Below, piece after piece: positions 53,114 to 62,600 of a stretch of 64,000 bases of DNA. A program made the translations under genes and the position numbers. How positions within the stretch are numbered: the stretch's first letter is position 1; every line of letters starts with the position of its first letter. The stretch spans positions 2,976,001-3,040,000 of the forward strand of contig NZ_CP040792.1 of the NCBI RefSeq assembly GCF_021952865.1, in the 5' to 3' direction. Source of the DNA: Clavibacter californiensis. Its GTDB lineage: Bacteria > Actinomycetota > Actinomycetes > Actinomycetales > Microbacteriaceae. The notes under the pieces were generated by a model that did no database searches, had not been told where the DNA came from, and was given only the letters and a program-made list of their open reading frames with translations.

Positions 53114-54739
53114 CTAGGCGTCGCGCGCTGGGCGGTCGGCGAGCCCGTCGTCGTCGGGCACCGTCGTGCCCGGCAGCGCGAGGAACCCGTCGGCGACGAG
53201 CGCGCGGATCCGCGGGAGCAGCTCGGCGCGCAGCGCATCGGGGTCCACCGCGGTGAGCTGCGCGACCGCGTCGACGATGGCGCCGACCGCGAGCTCCCCG
53301 TCGCACGCGCCGACGAGCGCCGCGAGCCCGGTGTCGAGCGGCACCTCGCGGCCGAAGCCCGCGCCCTGGCGGAGCATCATGACCGTGGGATCCTCTGCGC
53401 CCGGCCAGTAGTGCCGCTCCTCCGTGACGTCGCCGGCCAGCACGAGCGCAAGCCCGGCGAGCGCGTGGTCGTCGACGGCGGCGAGTGCGTCGTGCGCGGC
53501 GAGGGAGGCCTGGAGGTGGTCGCCGAGGCCGGTCGGGTTGTGGCCGAGGCCGCCGTGCAGCCGCTCGAGGCGGCGGAGCGTCGGCGTCCCCGATGGCGGC
53601 CGGCGGAGGGTGAGGTAGCCGAAGCCGACCGCGTCCACCCCGCGCGCGGCGAAGTCGTCGAGCCAGGCGCCCATGAGGGCCTCCGACTCGGGGGTGCCCG
53701 CGCGGGTGCCGCCGTCGCGGATCCACGTCTCGGCGTAGAGCGCGGCGTCCTGCACCTCGCGCTCGACGACCCACGCGTCGAGGCCGGATCCGGTGCGCGC
53801 CGCCGCCCGGTCCAGCCAGCCCGCGACGCGCTCGAGGCCGGGCTCCCCGGCGCGGTGCTCCCAGTTGCCGAGCAGCTGCGCGACGCCTCCGGGCGCGAGG
53901 TGGTCGGCGAGGTCGGAGACGACGCCCTCCACGAGCGCGTCGCCGACGAGACCCGCGTCGCGGTACTCGTAGGCCGGCACGCCCTCCGCGCGCGGGGTGA
54001 TCACGAACGGCGGGTTCGAGACGATGTGGTCGAACCGCTCCCCCTCGACCGGCTCGAACAGGCTGCCGAGCCGGAGCTCGATGGTCGTGATCCCGTTGAG
54101 GGCCGCGTTGAGCGCCGCGAACGCGAGGGCGCGCGCGGAGATGTCGGTCGCCACGACGCGGTCGGCGTGGCGGGAGGCGTGCAGCGCCTGGATCCCGCAG
54201 CCGGTCCCCAGGTCGAGCGCGCTGACGACGGGCGCGGAGATCATGAGGCCGCTGAGGGTGGCGGACGCGCCGCCGACGCCGAGCACGTGGTCCTCGTCGA
54301 GCGCGCCGCCAGTGGCCAGCTCGCCCAGGTCGGAGGCGATCCACCACTCGCCGACGCCGTGCGCGTCGATGAAGCCGTAGGGGCGGAGGTCGACCGCCGG
54401 GCGCACCCGCTCGCCGTCGACCTCGATGAGGCCGAGTCGCCGGGCACCGTCGAGGCCGAGCGACGGCAGGGCGGCGCGGAGGTCGTCCGCCTCGACCGGG
54501 TCGCCGAGCACGAACAGGGCCGCGAGCGCGGCGGCTGCCGGGAGGCCGTCGGCGGTGCGCGCTGCCTCGACGGCGCGACGGGCCGGGATCCGGTTCCCGC
54601 GGTGCAGCGCCTGCCCGGCCGCGTCGCCCCACACGTCGAGCGCCGACGCCAGCGTGAAGGGCGCCCCCTCGAGGTCGGCGCGCAGCGCCCGCACCTCCGG
54701 GGTCGCGACGGTCACGGGCGGGATCGCGGGGCGGGGCAC
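53114..54739 (-). CDS. Two-part SAM-dependent methyltransferase, actinobacterial type
   Basis: 541 residues. An N-terminal helical domain (~1-150) precedes a class I methyltransferase: SALDLGTGCGIQALHASRH (motif I), RVVATDISARALAFA (motif II) and IVSNPPFVITP (motif IV, NPPF, typical of N6-adenine or glutamine-amide methylases). A C-terminal domain (~350-541) with VDGFGYLTLRR-like sequence (VDAVGFGYLTLRRPPSG) follows. The substrate may be rRNA, DNA or a protein glutamine; it cannot be decided here. GTG start confirmed by TAAGAT exactly 6 bases upstream. Single gene. Confidence 0.88.
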   Translation of the reverse strand: MPRPAIPPVTVATPEVRALRADLEGAPFTLASALDVWGDAAGQALHRGNRIPARRAVEAARTADGLPAAAALAALFVLGDPVEADDLRAALPSLGLDGARRLGLIEVDGERVRPAVDLRPYGFIDAHGVGEWWIASDLGELATGGALDEDHVLGVGGASATLSGLMISAPVVSALDLGTGCGIQALHASRHADRVVATDISARALAFAALNAALNGITTIELRLGSLFEPVEGERFDHIVSNPPFVITPRAEGVPAYEYRDAGLVGDALVEGVVSDLADHLAPGGVAQLLGNWEHRAGEPGLERVAGWLDRAAARTGSGLDAWVVEREVQDAALYAETWIRDGGTRAGTPESEALMGAWLDDFAARGVDAVGFGYLTLRRPPSGTPTLRRLERLHGGLGHNPTGLGDHLQASLAAHDALAAVDDHALAGLALVLAGDVTEERHYWPGAEDPTVMMLRQGAGFGREVPLDTGLAALVGACDGELAVGAIVDAVAQLTAVDPDALRAELLPRIRALVADGFLALPGTTVPDDDGLADRPARDA

Positions 54740-54804
54740 CGGTCGATCTTAACCGGGACGGGAGGCGGCCGGCTCACCGGCGGCGTCGCAAAGGAGAAAG
54801 CAAA

Positions 54805-54824
54805 AACCCCGCCGGAGCGGGGTT
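54805..54824 (-). terminator. Rho-independent terminator of tRNA-Ala
   Basis: Eight-base stem (54805-54812 with 54817-54824), 4-base loop, then a run of five T on the minus strand, directly after the tRNA 3' end. Confidence 0.85.
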
Positions 54825-54828
54825 CTTG

Positions 54829-54901
54829 TGGACCTAAGGAGATTCGAACTCCTGACCTCCTCGATGCGAACGAGGCGCGCTACCAACTGCGCCATAGGCC
54901 C
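54829..54901 (-). tRNA. tRNA-Ala (anticodon CGC)
   Basis: 73 bases, full cloverleaf. The acceptor GGGCCTA pairs with TAGGTCC (one G-U), discriminator A; the anticodon loop TTCGCAT gives CGC for GCG codons; the T loop is TTCGAAT. CCA is not encoded. GCG is a heavily used Ala codon here. Confidence 0.95.
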
Positions 54902-54971
54902 TGACAACTCCACGAGACTACCACGTCGCGCGGAGCCCTTCGAACCGCCGAGGCGGCCGTGGACCCAGCAG

Positions 54972-55175
54972 GCCGACCGCCCTGCGGCGTCCCTCCGACG
55001 GACGGACCGGCGAGCTAGCCGACCGCCCTGCGGCGTCCCTCCGACGGACGGACCGGCGAGCTAGCCGACCGCCCTGCGGCGTCCCTCCGACGGACGGACC
55101 AGCGAGCTAGCCGACCGCCCTGCGGCGTCCCTCCGATGGACGAACCGGCGCGCTAGCCGACCGCCCTGCGGCGTC
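54972..55175. repeat. 46-bp tandem repeat, four units plus a 20-bp part unit
   Basis: Units start at 54972, 55018, 55064 and 55110, and a part unit at 55156. The part unit is the last 20 bases of the gene ending at 55153, including its stop codon, so the array is an expansion of that gene's 3' end downstream of its stop. Units 1 and 2 are identical, 3 has one change, and 4 several. Confidence 0.92.
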
Positions 55176-56118
55176 GAAGCACCTCGTCGAGGTCGCCCAT
55201 GCCGGGCTCCGCGTCGTCGACGATGCCCATGCGCGAGAAGCGGCTGACCGGAGCTGTGCGGGCGGCGGGCGCGACCGGAGCGGCGGATGCGGCAGGCGCG
55301 GCCTCCTCCTCGGCGGCCATGCGGGCGACCTCGGGCTCGAGGTGCGCGCGGCGCAGCGTCGCCTCGGACTCGGCGGCGGCGCGGCGCATCTCCTCGACGG
55401 GCGAGAGCGGCGTGCGGGGCGCGTTCCCGGCGCCAGGGCGCGGGCCGGGCGCCTGCGAGCGGGAGAGGTAGAGCGGCTTCGGAACGGGTACGGGGGTCCA
55501 GGACTCGCCCTCCTCGCGCTCCGCGACGGGCTCGGCGGGCTGCGCGGCCTGCTCGTGGAAGTCGGTGAAGCCGGTGCGCGGCTTCGGGCGGGCCTCCGGC
55601 GCCTGGAGGCGGCGCGCGGCGGCGACCTGCGACATGCGCTGCAGGAAGGCGAGCGACGCGAACGTGGCGAGCGAGGAGATGACCAGGAGCGTCCACGCGC
55701 CGGCACCGGCGACCTGGGCGATCCCGGCGATCACGCCGACGAGGGCGAGGGCGAGGATCGCGGTGGCGGCGAGACGGCTGCGACGGAGGCGCGTGGCGGC
55801 GGAGGGCGACGTTGCGGACACGGGGGCCACTTTCGGTAGGGCGCGCTGGGCGGCGGCGTCTCGCGCACGCGCGGCGGCTTCGGCTTCTTCGGCGGCCCGG
55901 CGGAGGGCGCGCTGCTGCTCGACGACGCTGCGGGCGTTGGTCTCGGCGCGCACCGCGTCGGGGACCTCGGCCGTCTCGGCCAGGATCCGCAGGGTCTGCT
56001 GGAGGCGCACCGCGTTGCGCTCGGTCGCCATGTACTGGCGCCGGTGCAGCCACGTGGGCAGGAGGTAGGCGAGCCAGAGCACCGCGGAGAGCGCGATGAT
56101 GATGCCGCCGGATTGCAT
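55153..56118 (-). CDS. Membrane protein of unknown function with coiled helix
   Basis: 321 residues. An N-terminal membrane helix (GGIIIALSAVLWLAYLLPTW) is followed by a charged helical region (VVEQQRALRRAAEEAEAAAR), two further helices near 115-160 (LAATAILALALVGVIAGIAQ, WTLLVISSLATFASLAFL) and a long Ala/Pro/Glu-rich cytoplasmic tail ending in RRRRAVG. No catalytic domain is seen. TAGCCT lies 7 bases before the ATG. Its 3' end has been duplicated as a tandem array. Longer upstream frames belong to the GNAT gene shadow. Confidence 0.72.
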   Translation of the reverse strand: MQSGGIIIALSAVLWLAYLLPTWLHRRQYMATERNAVRLQQTLRILAETAEVPDAVRAETNARSVVEQQRALRRAAEEAEAAARARDAAAQRALPKVAPVSATSPSAATRLRRSRLAATAILALALVGVIAGIAQVAGAGAWTLLVISSLATFASLAFLQRMSQVAAARRLQAPEARPKPRTGFTDFHEQAAQPAEPVAEREEGESWTPVPVPKPLYLSRSQAPGPRPGAGNAPRTPLSPVEEMRRAAAESEATLRRAHLEPEVARMAAEEEAAPAASAAPVAPAARTAPVSRFSRMGIVDDAEPGMGDLDEVLRRRRAVG

Positions 56119-56216
56119 GATCCCGAGGCTAGGAGGTCCGGCGGGCACGACGCGGGAAGCGCGCCGCGTGTCCACTGCCGGACCGGCGCATCCGCAGGTC
56201 CGCCGACGGGGCGAGG

Positions 56217-56885
56217 TCAGATCCGGCGCTGCACGGCCAGCGGCACGGCGGCCGCCTGGACGTCCGCGTCGGGTACGCGCGACCATTCGGGATCCACGCC
56301 GCCCTCCTTCCAGCGCGCGAGCACGCTGGTGGAGAGCTCCTCGACGACGAGGCCGAAGCAGAAGTGGTCGCGCCAGTCGCCGTTGATGTGGATGTAGCGG
56401 CGGCGCAGCCCCTCGTACCGGAAGCCGAGCTTCTGCACGACGCGGAGGCTGGGCGCGTTCTCCGGGCGGATGCAGATCTCCATCCGGTGCAGCCCGAGCG
56501 CGGTGAAGCAGTAGTCGGTCGCGAGCGCGACGGCCGTGGGCGTGACGTTCCGCCCGGCGAACTCCTGGCCCACCCAGTAGCCGATGGTCGCGCTCGAGAG
56601 CGAGCCGTAGGCGATGGAGGACACGTTGAGCTGCCCGGCGAACTCGTCGTCGTAGTCGATGACGAGCGGCACCCCGAGGCCGGCGCGCGCGTTGGCCTGC
56701 AGCGACCGGATGCTCGCGCGCGTGTCGAACGCCATCGGCGCGTACGGGCTCGTGGCCTCCCACTTGCGGAGCCAGGAGCGGTTGTCGAGCAGCGAGCGCT
56801 CGAGGGCCCGCGAGTCGCGGAGCCGGATGGGCCGGACGGAGATGCGCCCGTCCCGCATGGTGGGTACGGTCTGCGGCACGTCCAC
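56217..56885 (-). CDS. GNAT acetyltransferase, RimJ-like
   Basis: 222 residues. RISVRPIRLRDSRALERSLL begins the domain; GLGVPLVIDYDDEFAGQLNV, IGYWVGQEFAGRNVTPTAVA (acetyl-CoA site) and RMEICIRPENAPSLRVVQKL then GFRYEGLRRRYIHINGDWRD mark the RimJ/RimL branch that acetylates N-termini of ribosomal or other proteins. The first GTG at 56885 lies only one base after TAGGCT; the GTG at 56879, seven bases after it, is a better leaderless start and would remove two residues. Confidence 0.9.
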   Translation of the reverse strand: MDVPQTVPTMRDGRISVRPIRLRDSRALERSLLDNRSWLRKWEATSPYAPMAFDTRASIRSLQANARAGLGVPLVIDYDDEFAGQLNVSSIAYGSLSSATIGYWVGQEFAGRNVTPTAVALATDYCFTALGLHRMEICIRPENAPSLRVVQKLGFRYEGLRRRYIHINGDWRDHFCFGLVVEELSTSVLARWKEGGVDPEWSRVPDADVQAAAVPLAVQRRI

Positions 56886-56942
56886 GAGCCTAGGCCTCAG
56901 CGGGAGCGCCGGTGCGACCGGACCGCGCGGCGCCGTCCCCGA

Positions 56943-57839
56943 TCAGCGCTCGAGCGTCTTGACGAACTCGGGCAGCCACTCGCGCAGTCCCTCGCCGAGG
57001 TCCTCGTGGTCGACGCCGAGCTGGACGATGGCCTTCAGGTAGTCGAGCCGGTCCCCCGTGTCGTAGCGGCGGCCGCGGAAGACGACGCCGTAGACGCCGC
57101 CGGTCCACTCGGGCGCGGCGGCCATCTTCTCGAGCGCGTCGGTGAGCTGGATCTCGCCGCCCTTGCCGGGCTCCGTCTTGTGCAGCACGTCGAAGACCTC
57201 GGGTCGCAGCACGTAGCGGCCGATGATCGCGAGGTTGGAGGGCGCGGTGCCGGCGGCGGGCTTCTCGACCATGCCGGTGATGCGCACGACGTCGTCGTCG
57301 TCCGTCGCCTCGACCGTGGCGACGCCGTAGAGGTGCGTCTGGGAGGGATCCACCTCGAGGAGCGCGACGACGGAGCAGCCGCGCTGGAGCTGGACCTCGA
57401 TCATGCGGGAGAGGAGCACGTCGCGCTTGTCGATGATGTCGTCGCCGAGCAGCACGGCGAACGGCTCGCGGCCTACGTGCATCTCGGCACGGAGCACCGC
57501 GTGGCCGAGGCCCTTGGGGTCGCCCTGGCGGACGTAGTGCATGTCGGCGAGGTCGGTGGACTCGTTGACCTTGCGGAGCTTCGCGTCGTCGCCCTTGAGC
57601 TGGAGGGTGGCCTCGAGCTCGGCGTTGCGGTCGAAGTGGTTCTCGAGGGCGGTCTTGTTGCGGCCCGTGATCATGAGGACGTCGTGCAGTCCCGCTCCCA
57701 CGGCCTCCTCCACCACGTACTGGATGGCCGGGCGGTCGACGACCGGCAGCATCTCCTTGGGCATCGCCTTCGTCGCGGGGAGGAATCGCGTTCCGAGTCC
57801 CGCGGCGGGGATGACAGCCTTCGTGATGTGGGTGACCAT
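56943..57839 (-). CDS. galU: UTP-glucose-1-phosphate uridylyltransferase
   Basis: 298 residues, normal for GalU. Makes UDP-glucose from UTP and glucose-1-phosphate for wall and exopolysaccharide. Motifs: AGLGTRFLPATKAMPKEMLP at 14-33 (nucleotide binding), YVRQGDPKGLGHAVLRAE, VLLGDDIID (metal Asp) and GMVEKPAAGTAPSNLAIIGR. TACGCT lies 7 bases before the ATG. Divergent from the formyl-THF cyclo-ligase gene. Confidence 0.96.
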   Translation of the reverse strand: MVTHITKAVIPAAGLGTRFLPATKAMPKEMLPVVDRPAIQYVVEEAVGAGLHDVLMITGRNKTALENHFDRNAELEATLQLKGDDAKLRKVNESTDLADMHYVRQGDPKGLGHAVLRAEMHVGREPFAVLLGDDIIDKRDVLLSRMIEVQLQRGCSVVALLEVDPSQTHLYGVATVEATDDDDVVRITGMVEKPAAGTAPSNLAIIGRYVLRPEVFDVLHKTEPGKGGEIQLTDALEKMAAAPEWTGGVYGVVFRGRRYDTGDRLDYLKAIVQLGVDHEDLGEGLREWLPEFVKTLER

Positions 57840-57879
57840 GCGATCGAGCGTACCGGGCGAACATACCTAGACTCGAACC

Positions 57880-58455
57880 ATGCCGAGCGATGTCGGGAAC
57901 GAGAAGAGGGCCCTGCGCGCCCAGCTGCGGGAGCGTCGTCGGCAGATGACCTCGACCGAGCGCGACGAGGCCGCCCATGGCCTGACCAGCAGGTTGACGG
58001 AGCTCGTGGCGAACCACGACGCCCGGCGGGTGGCCTGCTACCTCTCCACCGTCGACGAGCCGACGACGCGTCCCTTCCTCCAGTGGCTGCACGCCGACGG
58101 GCGTCAGGTGCTCCTCCCGGTGTCCCGCAACGACGGCCTGCTCGACTGGGTCGTGAGCGACGGCACCGAGACCGAGGGCCTGTTCGGCCTGCCGGAGCCG
58201 GTGGGCGAGCTGCTCGGGCCGATCGCCATCAACGACGTCGACCTCATCGTGGTGCCCGCCGCCGCGGTCGACCAGGGCGGGATGCGCATGGGCTGGGGCC
58301 GCGGCTACTTCGACAAGACCCTCGGATCCATGGAGGCCTGCCCCCCGGTCTACGCTGTGGTGTTCGACGCAGAGTTCGTCGACGAGCTCCCGCGGGAGAA
58401 GCACGACATGCCGGTCGACGGCATCGTGACCCCGACCCTCATCCACTCCTTCTAG
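57880..58455 (+). CDS. 5-formyltetrahydrofolate cyclo-ligase
   Basis: 191 residues. Converts 5-formyl-THF to 5,10-methenyl-THF with ATP. N-terminal KRALRAQLRERRRQM binds phosphate; the signature GGMRMGWGRGYFDKTL is at ~136-151, and KHDMPVDGIVTPT closes the domain. TAGACT (57868-57873) is 6 bases before the ATG. The next gene starts 6 bases after the stop, so an operon with the FmdB and MscL genes is likely, as in other actinobacteria. Confidence 0.95.
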   Translation: MPSDVGNEKRALRAQLRERRRQMTSTERDEAAHGLTSRLTELVANHDARRVACYLSTVDEPTTRPFLQWLHADGRQVLLPVSRNDGLLDWVVSDGTETEGLFGLPEPVGELLGPIAINDVDLIVVPAAAVDQGGMRMGWGRGYFDKTLGSMEACPPVYAVVFDAEFVDELPREKHDMPVDGIVTPTLIHSF

Positions 58456-58461
58456 GGACAC

Positions 58462-58881
58462 ATGCCCACGTACTCCTACCGCTGCACGGTGTGCGGCAAC
58501 GCCTTCGACATCGTCCAGGCGTTCACCGACGACTCCCTCACCGAGTGCCCCGTGTGCGGCGGCAAGCTCCGCAAGCTGTTCGCCGCGGTCGGCGTGAGCT
58601 TCACCGGCAGCGGCTTCTACCGCAACGACTCGCGCACCGAGGACGCGGCCAAGCGTTCGCGGTCGTCGTCCGGGTCGTCGTCGGCGAAGTCGGGCGACGC
58701 GTCGTCGTCGTCCTCCTCGTCCTCCGATTCCTCGTCGTCCTCGTCTTCGTCTTCCGGATCCTCGGACTCGTCCGGCGGGTCCGGCTCTGGCACCGTCGGC
58801 CAGGGCTCCGGTACCGTGACCCCCAGCACCCCCTCCGGTCCCGCGTCCTCGGGCTCCGGCTCGTCCTCGCCGTCCACCTGA
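58462..58881 (+). CDS. FmdB-family zinc-ribbon protein with poly-serine tail
   Basis: 139 residues. The N-terminal zinc ribbon has two CxxC pairs (YRCTVCGNAF and TECPVCGGKL, residues ~7-37) followed by FAAVGVSFTGSGFYRND as in FmdB/CxxC_CXXC_SSSS proteins. From ~60 on it is almost pure Ser/Gly/Asp, a longer version of the family's serine tail. The role is unknown (a regulatory role was proposed in methylotrophs). Translated close after the cyclo-ligase gene. Confidence 0.92.
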   Translation: MPTYSYRCTVCGNAFDIVQAFTDDSLTECPVCGGKLRKLFAAVGVSFTGSGFYRNDSRTEDAAKRSRSSSGSSSAKSGDASSSSSSSSDSSSSSSSSSGSSDSSGGSGSGTVGQGSGTVTPSTPSGPASSGSGSSSPST

Positions 58882-58909
58882 TCGGGCGGCCCGCCAGACA
58901 GGAGCACCC

Positions 58910-59392
58910 GTGAAGGGCTTCAAGGAATTCATCCTCCGCGGCAACGTCATCGACCTCGCGGTCGCGGTCGTCATCGGCGCCGCGTTCACCGCGATCGTGA
59001 CGGCCATCGTCACGTCGGTCTTCAACCCTGTGATCGGCGCGCTGTTCGATGCGACGGATCTCGCGTCGGCGCTTCCCGTCAAGATCCCCACGGTGTCGGG
59101 CGGAGAGAACACCATCTACTTCGGCGCCGTCGTCGCCGCGGTCATCAACTTCCTGATCGTCGCCGCTGTGGTGTACTTCGCGCTCGTGCTTCCGGTGAAC
59201 CACCTCAAGAAGGTCGCGTTCGCGAAGCAGAAGGCCGAGGAGGAGGCGACGCCGAAGGACGTGCCGCCGACCGAGACCGAGCTGCTCATCGAGATCCGCG
59301 ACCTGCTCGCCGGGCGGCCGTCGCCCGAGGGCGCGCACACGATCCCGTCGTCCACCGGCCAGCACGTGGCCGAGCCGGGGAAGCCCGCCTAG
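58910..59392 (+). CDS. mscL: Large-conductance mechanosensitive channel
   Basis: 160 residues. The N-terminal helix GFKEFILRGNVIDLAVAVVI is followed by the pore helix ending GAAFTAIVTAIVTSV. The second membrane helix (AAVINFLIVAAVVYFALVLP) and cytoplasmic bundle with a C-terminal EIRDLLAG complete the fold. Opens under high membrane tension to release solutes on hypo-osmotic shock. CAGGAGCACCC precedes the GTG start. A Pro/Thr/His-rich tail of ~30 residues is longer than in E. coli. Confidence 0.96.
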   Translation: MKGFKEFILRGNVIDLAVAVVIGAAFTAIVTAIVTSVFNPVIGALFDATDLASALPVKIPTVSGGENTIYFGAVVAAVINFLIVAAVVYFALVLPVNHLKKVAFAKQKAEEEATPKDVPPTETELLIEIRDLLAGRPSPEGAHTIPSSTGQHVAEPGKPA

Positions 59393-59438
59393 CGCGACGC
59401 GCCCTCCCGCACGACCGACCGCCTCCAGCGTCGACCAG

Positions 59439-59687
59439 TCAGCCCCAGTGGGGCGGGCGGTCGAGGCGGAGGCGGTCGTCGTTCGCGTCCGATGCGGCGG
59501 GCGCGTCGCCCCAGCCCTGGGGGGCGTCCTCGGCGGCGGGCACCGCAGGCGCGCGGGCGGCGGCCTGCGGCGTGGGGTCGGATCCGGGTACGGGCGGCGT
59601 CGACGCGCGACGCGAGCGGCGGGCCGGGCGCCGTTCCCCCGCGGCGTCGGTCGCAGGTCCGGTGTCCGACGCGTCGCGCTCCGGCAT
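59439..59687 (-). CDS. Small disordered protein co-translated with the helicase-nuclease gene
   Basis: 82 residues, Ala/Pro/Arg/Asp-rich, no fold visible except a conserved-looking end (DRLRLDRPPHWG). The ATG overlaps the stop of the large gene upstream by one base (TGATG), so it is probably translated by coupling. Unknown role; possibly an accessory of the large protein. Confidence 0.6.
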   Translation of the reverse strand: MPERDASDTGPATDAAGERRPARRSRRASTPPVPGSDPTPQAAARAPAVPAAEDAPQGWGDAPAASDANDDRLRLDRPPHWG

Positions 59688-62600
59688 CAGTCCGCCCGGT
59701 GCGCGCCGGCCTGGACCTGCACGGGGGCGGTCACCGGATGCGCATCCGAGATCGCGCCGAGGGCGGTGGCGATGCGGCGGGCGACGGCGTCCGGATCCGC
59801 GAACAGCTCGAAGGAGTGCACGCGCAGGTAGTGCCAGCCGAGGCGCTTGAGCATCTCGGGCCGGAGGCGCAGCGACTCGCGGAGGCTCGTCTGGTTGACG
59901 ACCGGATCCGTCTCGATCGCGATGGCCCGACCGCCGTAGGACGCGACGAGCCCGAGCTTGTCGCGGTGCCCGAGGGCGGGCGCGAGGCCGAGGCCCTCGA
60001 GGCGGCGGGCGAGGTCGACGAGCATCGCGTCGCCGTCGTCCGGGATCGGGTCCTCCTTGAAGCGGGCCTCCGCCTCCGAGAGGATCTGGGCGAGCGCGAC
60101 GATGCCGTGCTTCATCCGGTCCTGGTCGATGTCCGAGGGCTGGAAGCAGGAGACGACCACCATCGAGCGACGCGCGCGCGTCATGGCGACGGCGAGCAGG
60201 CGCTCCCCGCCGGGCGCCGCGAGGGCGCCGAAGTTAGACAGCACGCGGCCATGCGGGGTGCGGCCGTAGCCGACCGAGAAGATCACGCGGTCGCGGCTCT
60301 GCGCGACGCACTGCTCGAGCGTCGCGACCATGAACGGCTCGGCGCGGTCGCCGATGAAGAACTCGGTGACGTCGCTGCGCTTGGCGGCCGCGTGGAGCAC
60401 GGCCTGCTGCACGCGCACGGCGTGACGGGCGCTCGCGGTGATGACCATGAGCGACTCGCGCGGGCGGTGGCTCGCATGGTCGAGCACGAGCTCCACCACG
60501 CGGATCACCTCGGCGTCGACGCTCTCGACGGCGCCGGTGTCCTCGTCGGGCATGCCGTGGCCGTCGGCGACGAAGTCGAGCGACAGGCTGCCGTGGCCGA
60601 GGAACGTGCCCGCCCACGGCAGGGACTGGATCCGGCCGCCGTAGAAGCGGCGGTTCACGAGCTCGGCCAGGTCCTCGCCGCCCGCGCGGTAGCTGCGCGT
60701 GAGGGAGAGGGTGGGCAGCAGCTCGCCGAGGCGCGCGAGCGCGGAGTCGGCGTGGCGCTCCTCGAGCGTGGAGTCGTCGTCCGCGAGCTGCGGTGTGGAG
60801 CGCTCCGGCTGCGGGACGACCGCGATGGTGAACGGCGACGGCGTCTGAGTGACGGGATCCCCGAACACGACGGTCTGCTTGCCGCGCCGGATGCCGCCGA
60901 GCGCCTCCGCGAGCGTCATGGCGCCGGCGTCGACGAGGAACACGGCGTCGAACGGCATCTCGTCGGTGATCGCCGGCACCTCGTAGGGCGACGCGAGCCA
61001 GACCGGCGCGATGGTGCGGGAGAGATGGGGCGCGGAGTGGTGGAGGGCCGCGGCGTCGACGGGGGCGGATCCGCCGAGCAGCTGGCGCAGGTGGTGCGCC
61101 TCCTCGGGCCAGTCGACCACGCCGATCTTCCACGTCTCGGCGAGCTGCCAGGCCAGCAGGCCCGCGCTGGCGGTGGCGTGCGCCTCGTCGACGAGTCGGA
61201 AGTCGGACTCCAGGCGGTCGAGCACGCTCGTGTTCGCGTTGAGGAGCGCCTTGTCGCCCGCGAGCATCTGCTCCAGCACGGACTGCCACCAGGCGAGCTC
61301 GAGCTCCGCGGCTACGGCCTCCTGCGGCACGTGCCGGTCGGAGAGGTCGCGGAGCAGCGGATCCAGGTCGAGACGGCGGAGCTCGGCCAGGAGGGAGGTG
61401 CGCTCCTGCAGGTTCTGGAGCACCTCGCTGTCCTCGGCGAGCTGGGCGACCTTCACGCGCAGCTCGTCGACGGGCAGCTTGCCGAGCGGGGTGGGACGGG
61501 TGAGCATGCTCAGCGGCTCGTCGAGCACCTTGAGGTCGGCGGCGACCTCCTGGTAGCGCGCGTGGACGTCGGAGATGCCGCGCGGGACCTCGGGGGTGGA
61601 GCCGACCGCGACGTAGCGCTGCCACAGGATCCGCTGCTTCTGGATGGCCTTGAGGCTCTCGTGCATGTCGGAGATGTGGACGCCGGGGCGCACGTACTCG
61701 CGCGCGAGCTTGCGGAGGCGACGGCGCGTGATGCTCGTCATCTCGGGGGCGTCGCGGCGGGATCCGGTGGCCGCGATGATCTCGCTGAGCGACCGGTCGA
61801 ACACCACGGGCTGGAACTTGTCGAGCGTCTCGCGCACGTCGAGGAGGAGGCGCAGGTACACGCCGAGCTCGTCGATCGACGTGTAGGCGCGCATGCGCGT
61901 CTGGCCGATGAGCTCGTCGGCGCGCTCGAGCAGCCGCGGCAGGCCGTCGGCGGAGAGCGACTTCGCGAGGTCGTGCGCGTGGGTCGCGGCGGCGCTCGTG
62001 GCGAACGTGGCGCCGTACCAGGGCGAGTCGCCCGGACCGTAGCGGAACTCGCCGAGGCTCGCGGCCTTGACGAGGGAGGCCGCTGCGCTCGCGCGGTCGT
62101 GCGCGATGGCGACGACCGCGTCGCGGGTGAGGCGCGCGGTGGTGGCCGGCGGATCCGGCAGCAGGGCAAGGCGCGACAGCTCGCCGAGCGCGTCGAGCAC
62201 GGAGACGCCGAGCTCCCTGTCGGGGCGGCCGAGCGCGAAGCGGTAGTCGAGCAGGACGTGGCGGAGGCGGACGAGCGCGTCGTCGACCTCGGCGGTCTGC
62301 GCGGGCGCGGCCTTCTCGTTGCGGACGATGGACTGGACCACGTCGCGCTTGAGCGACTTCGGCGCGACCGCGAGGCCGGGCAGGCCCACGTCGGCGAGGC
62401 GCTGGCCGATGCCCTTGAGCGAGGAGGCGCGGGGGCTCACGACGAGCACGCGCTTGTTCTGCGCGACGAGGCAGCCGATGGAGTTGACGATGGTCTGCGT
62501 GCCGCCGGTGCCCGGGAGCGTGGTCACCACGAGCGAGTTGCCCGCGTTGATCTGCGCGATGACGTACTCCTGCTCGGGATCCGCGTCGAGCAGCAGGGTG

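Noticed and set aside
54972-55175. CRISPR-like array
   Set aside because: Units are contiguous 46-bp tandem copies with no unique spacers and derive from a gene end; no cas genes.
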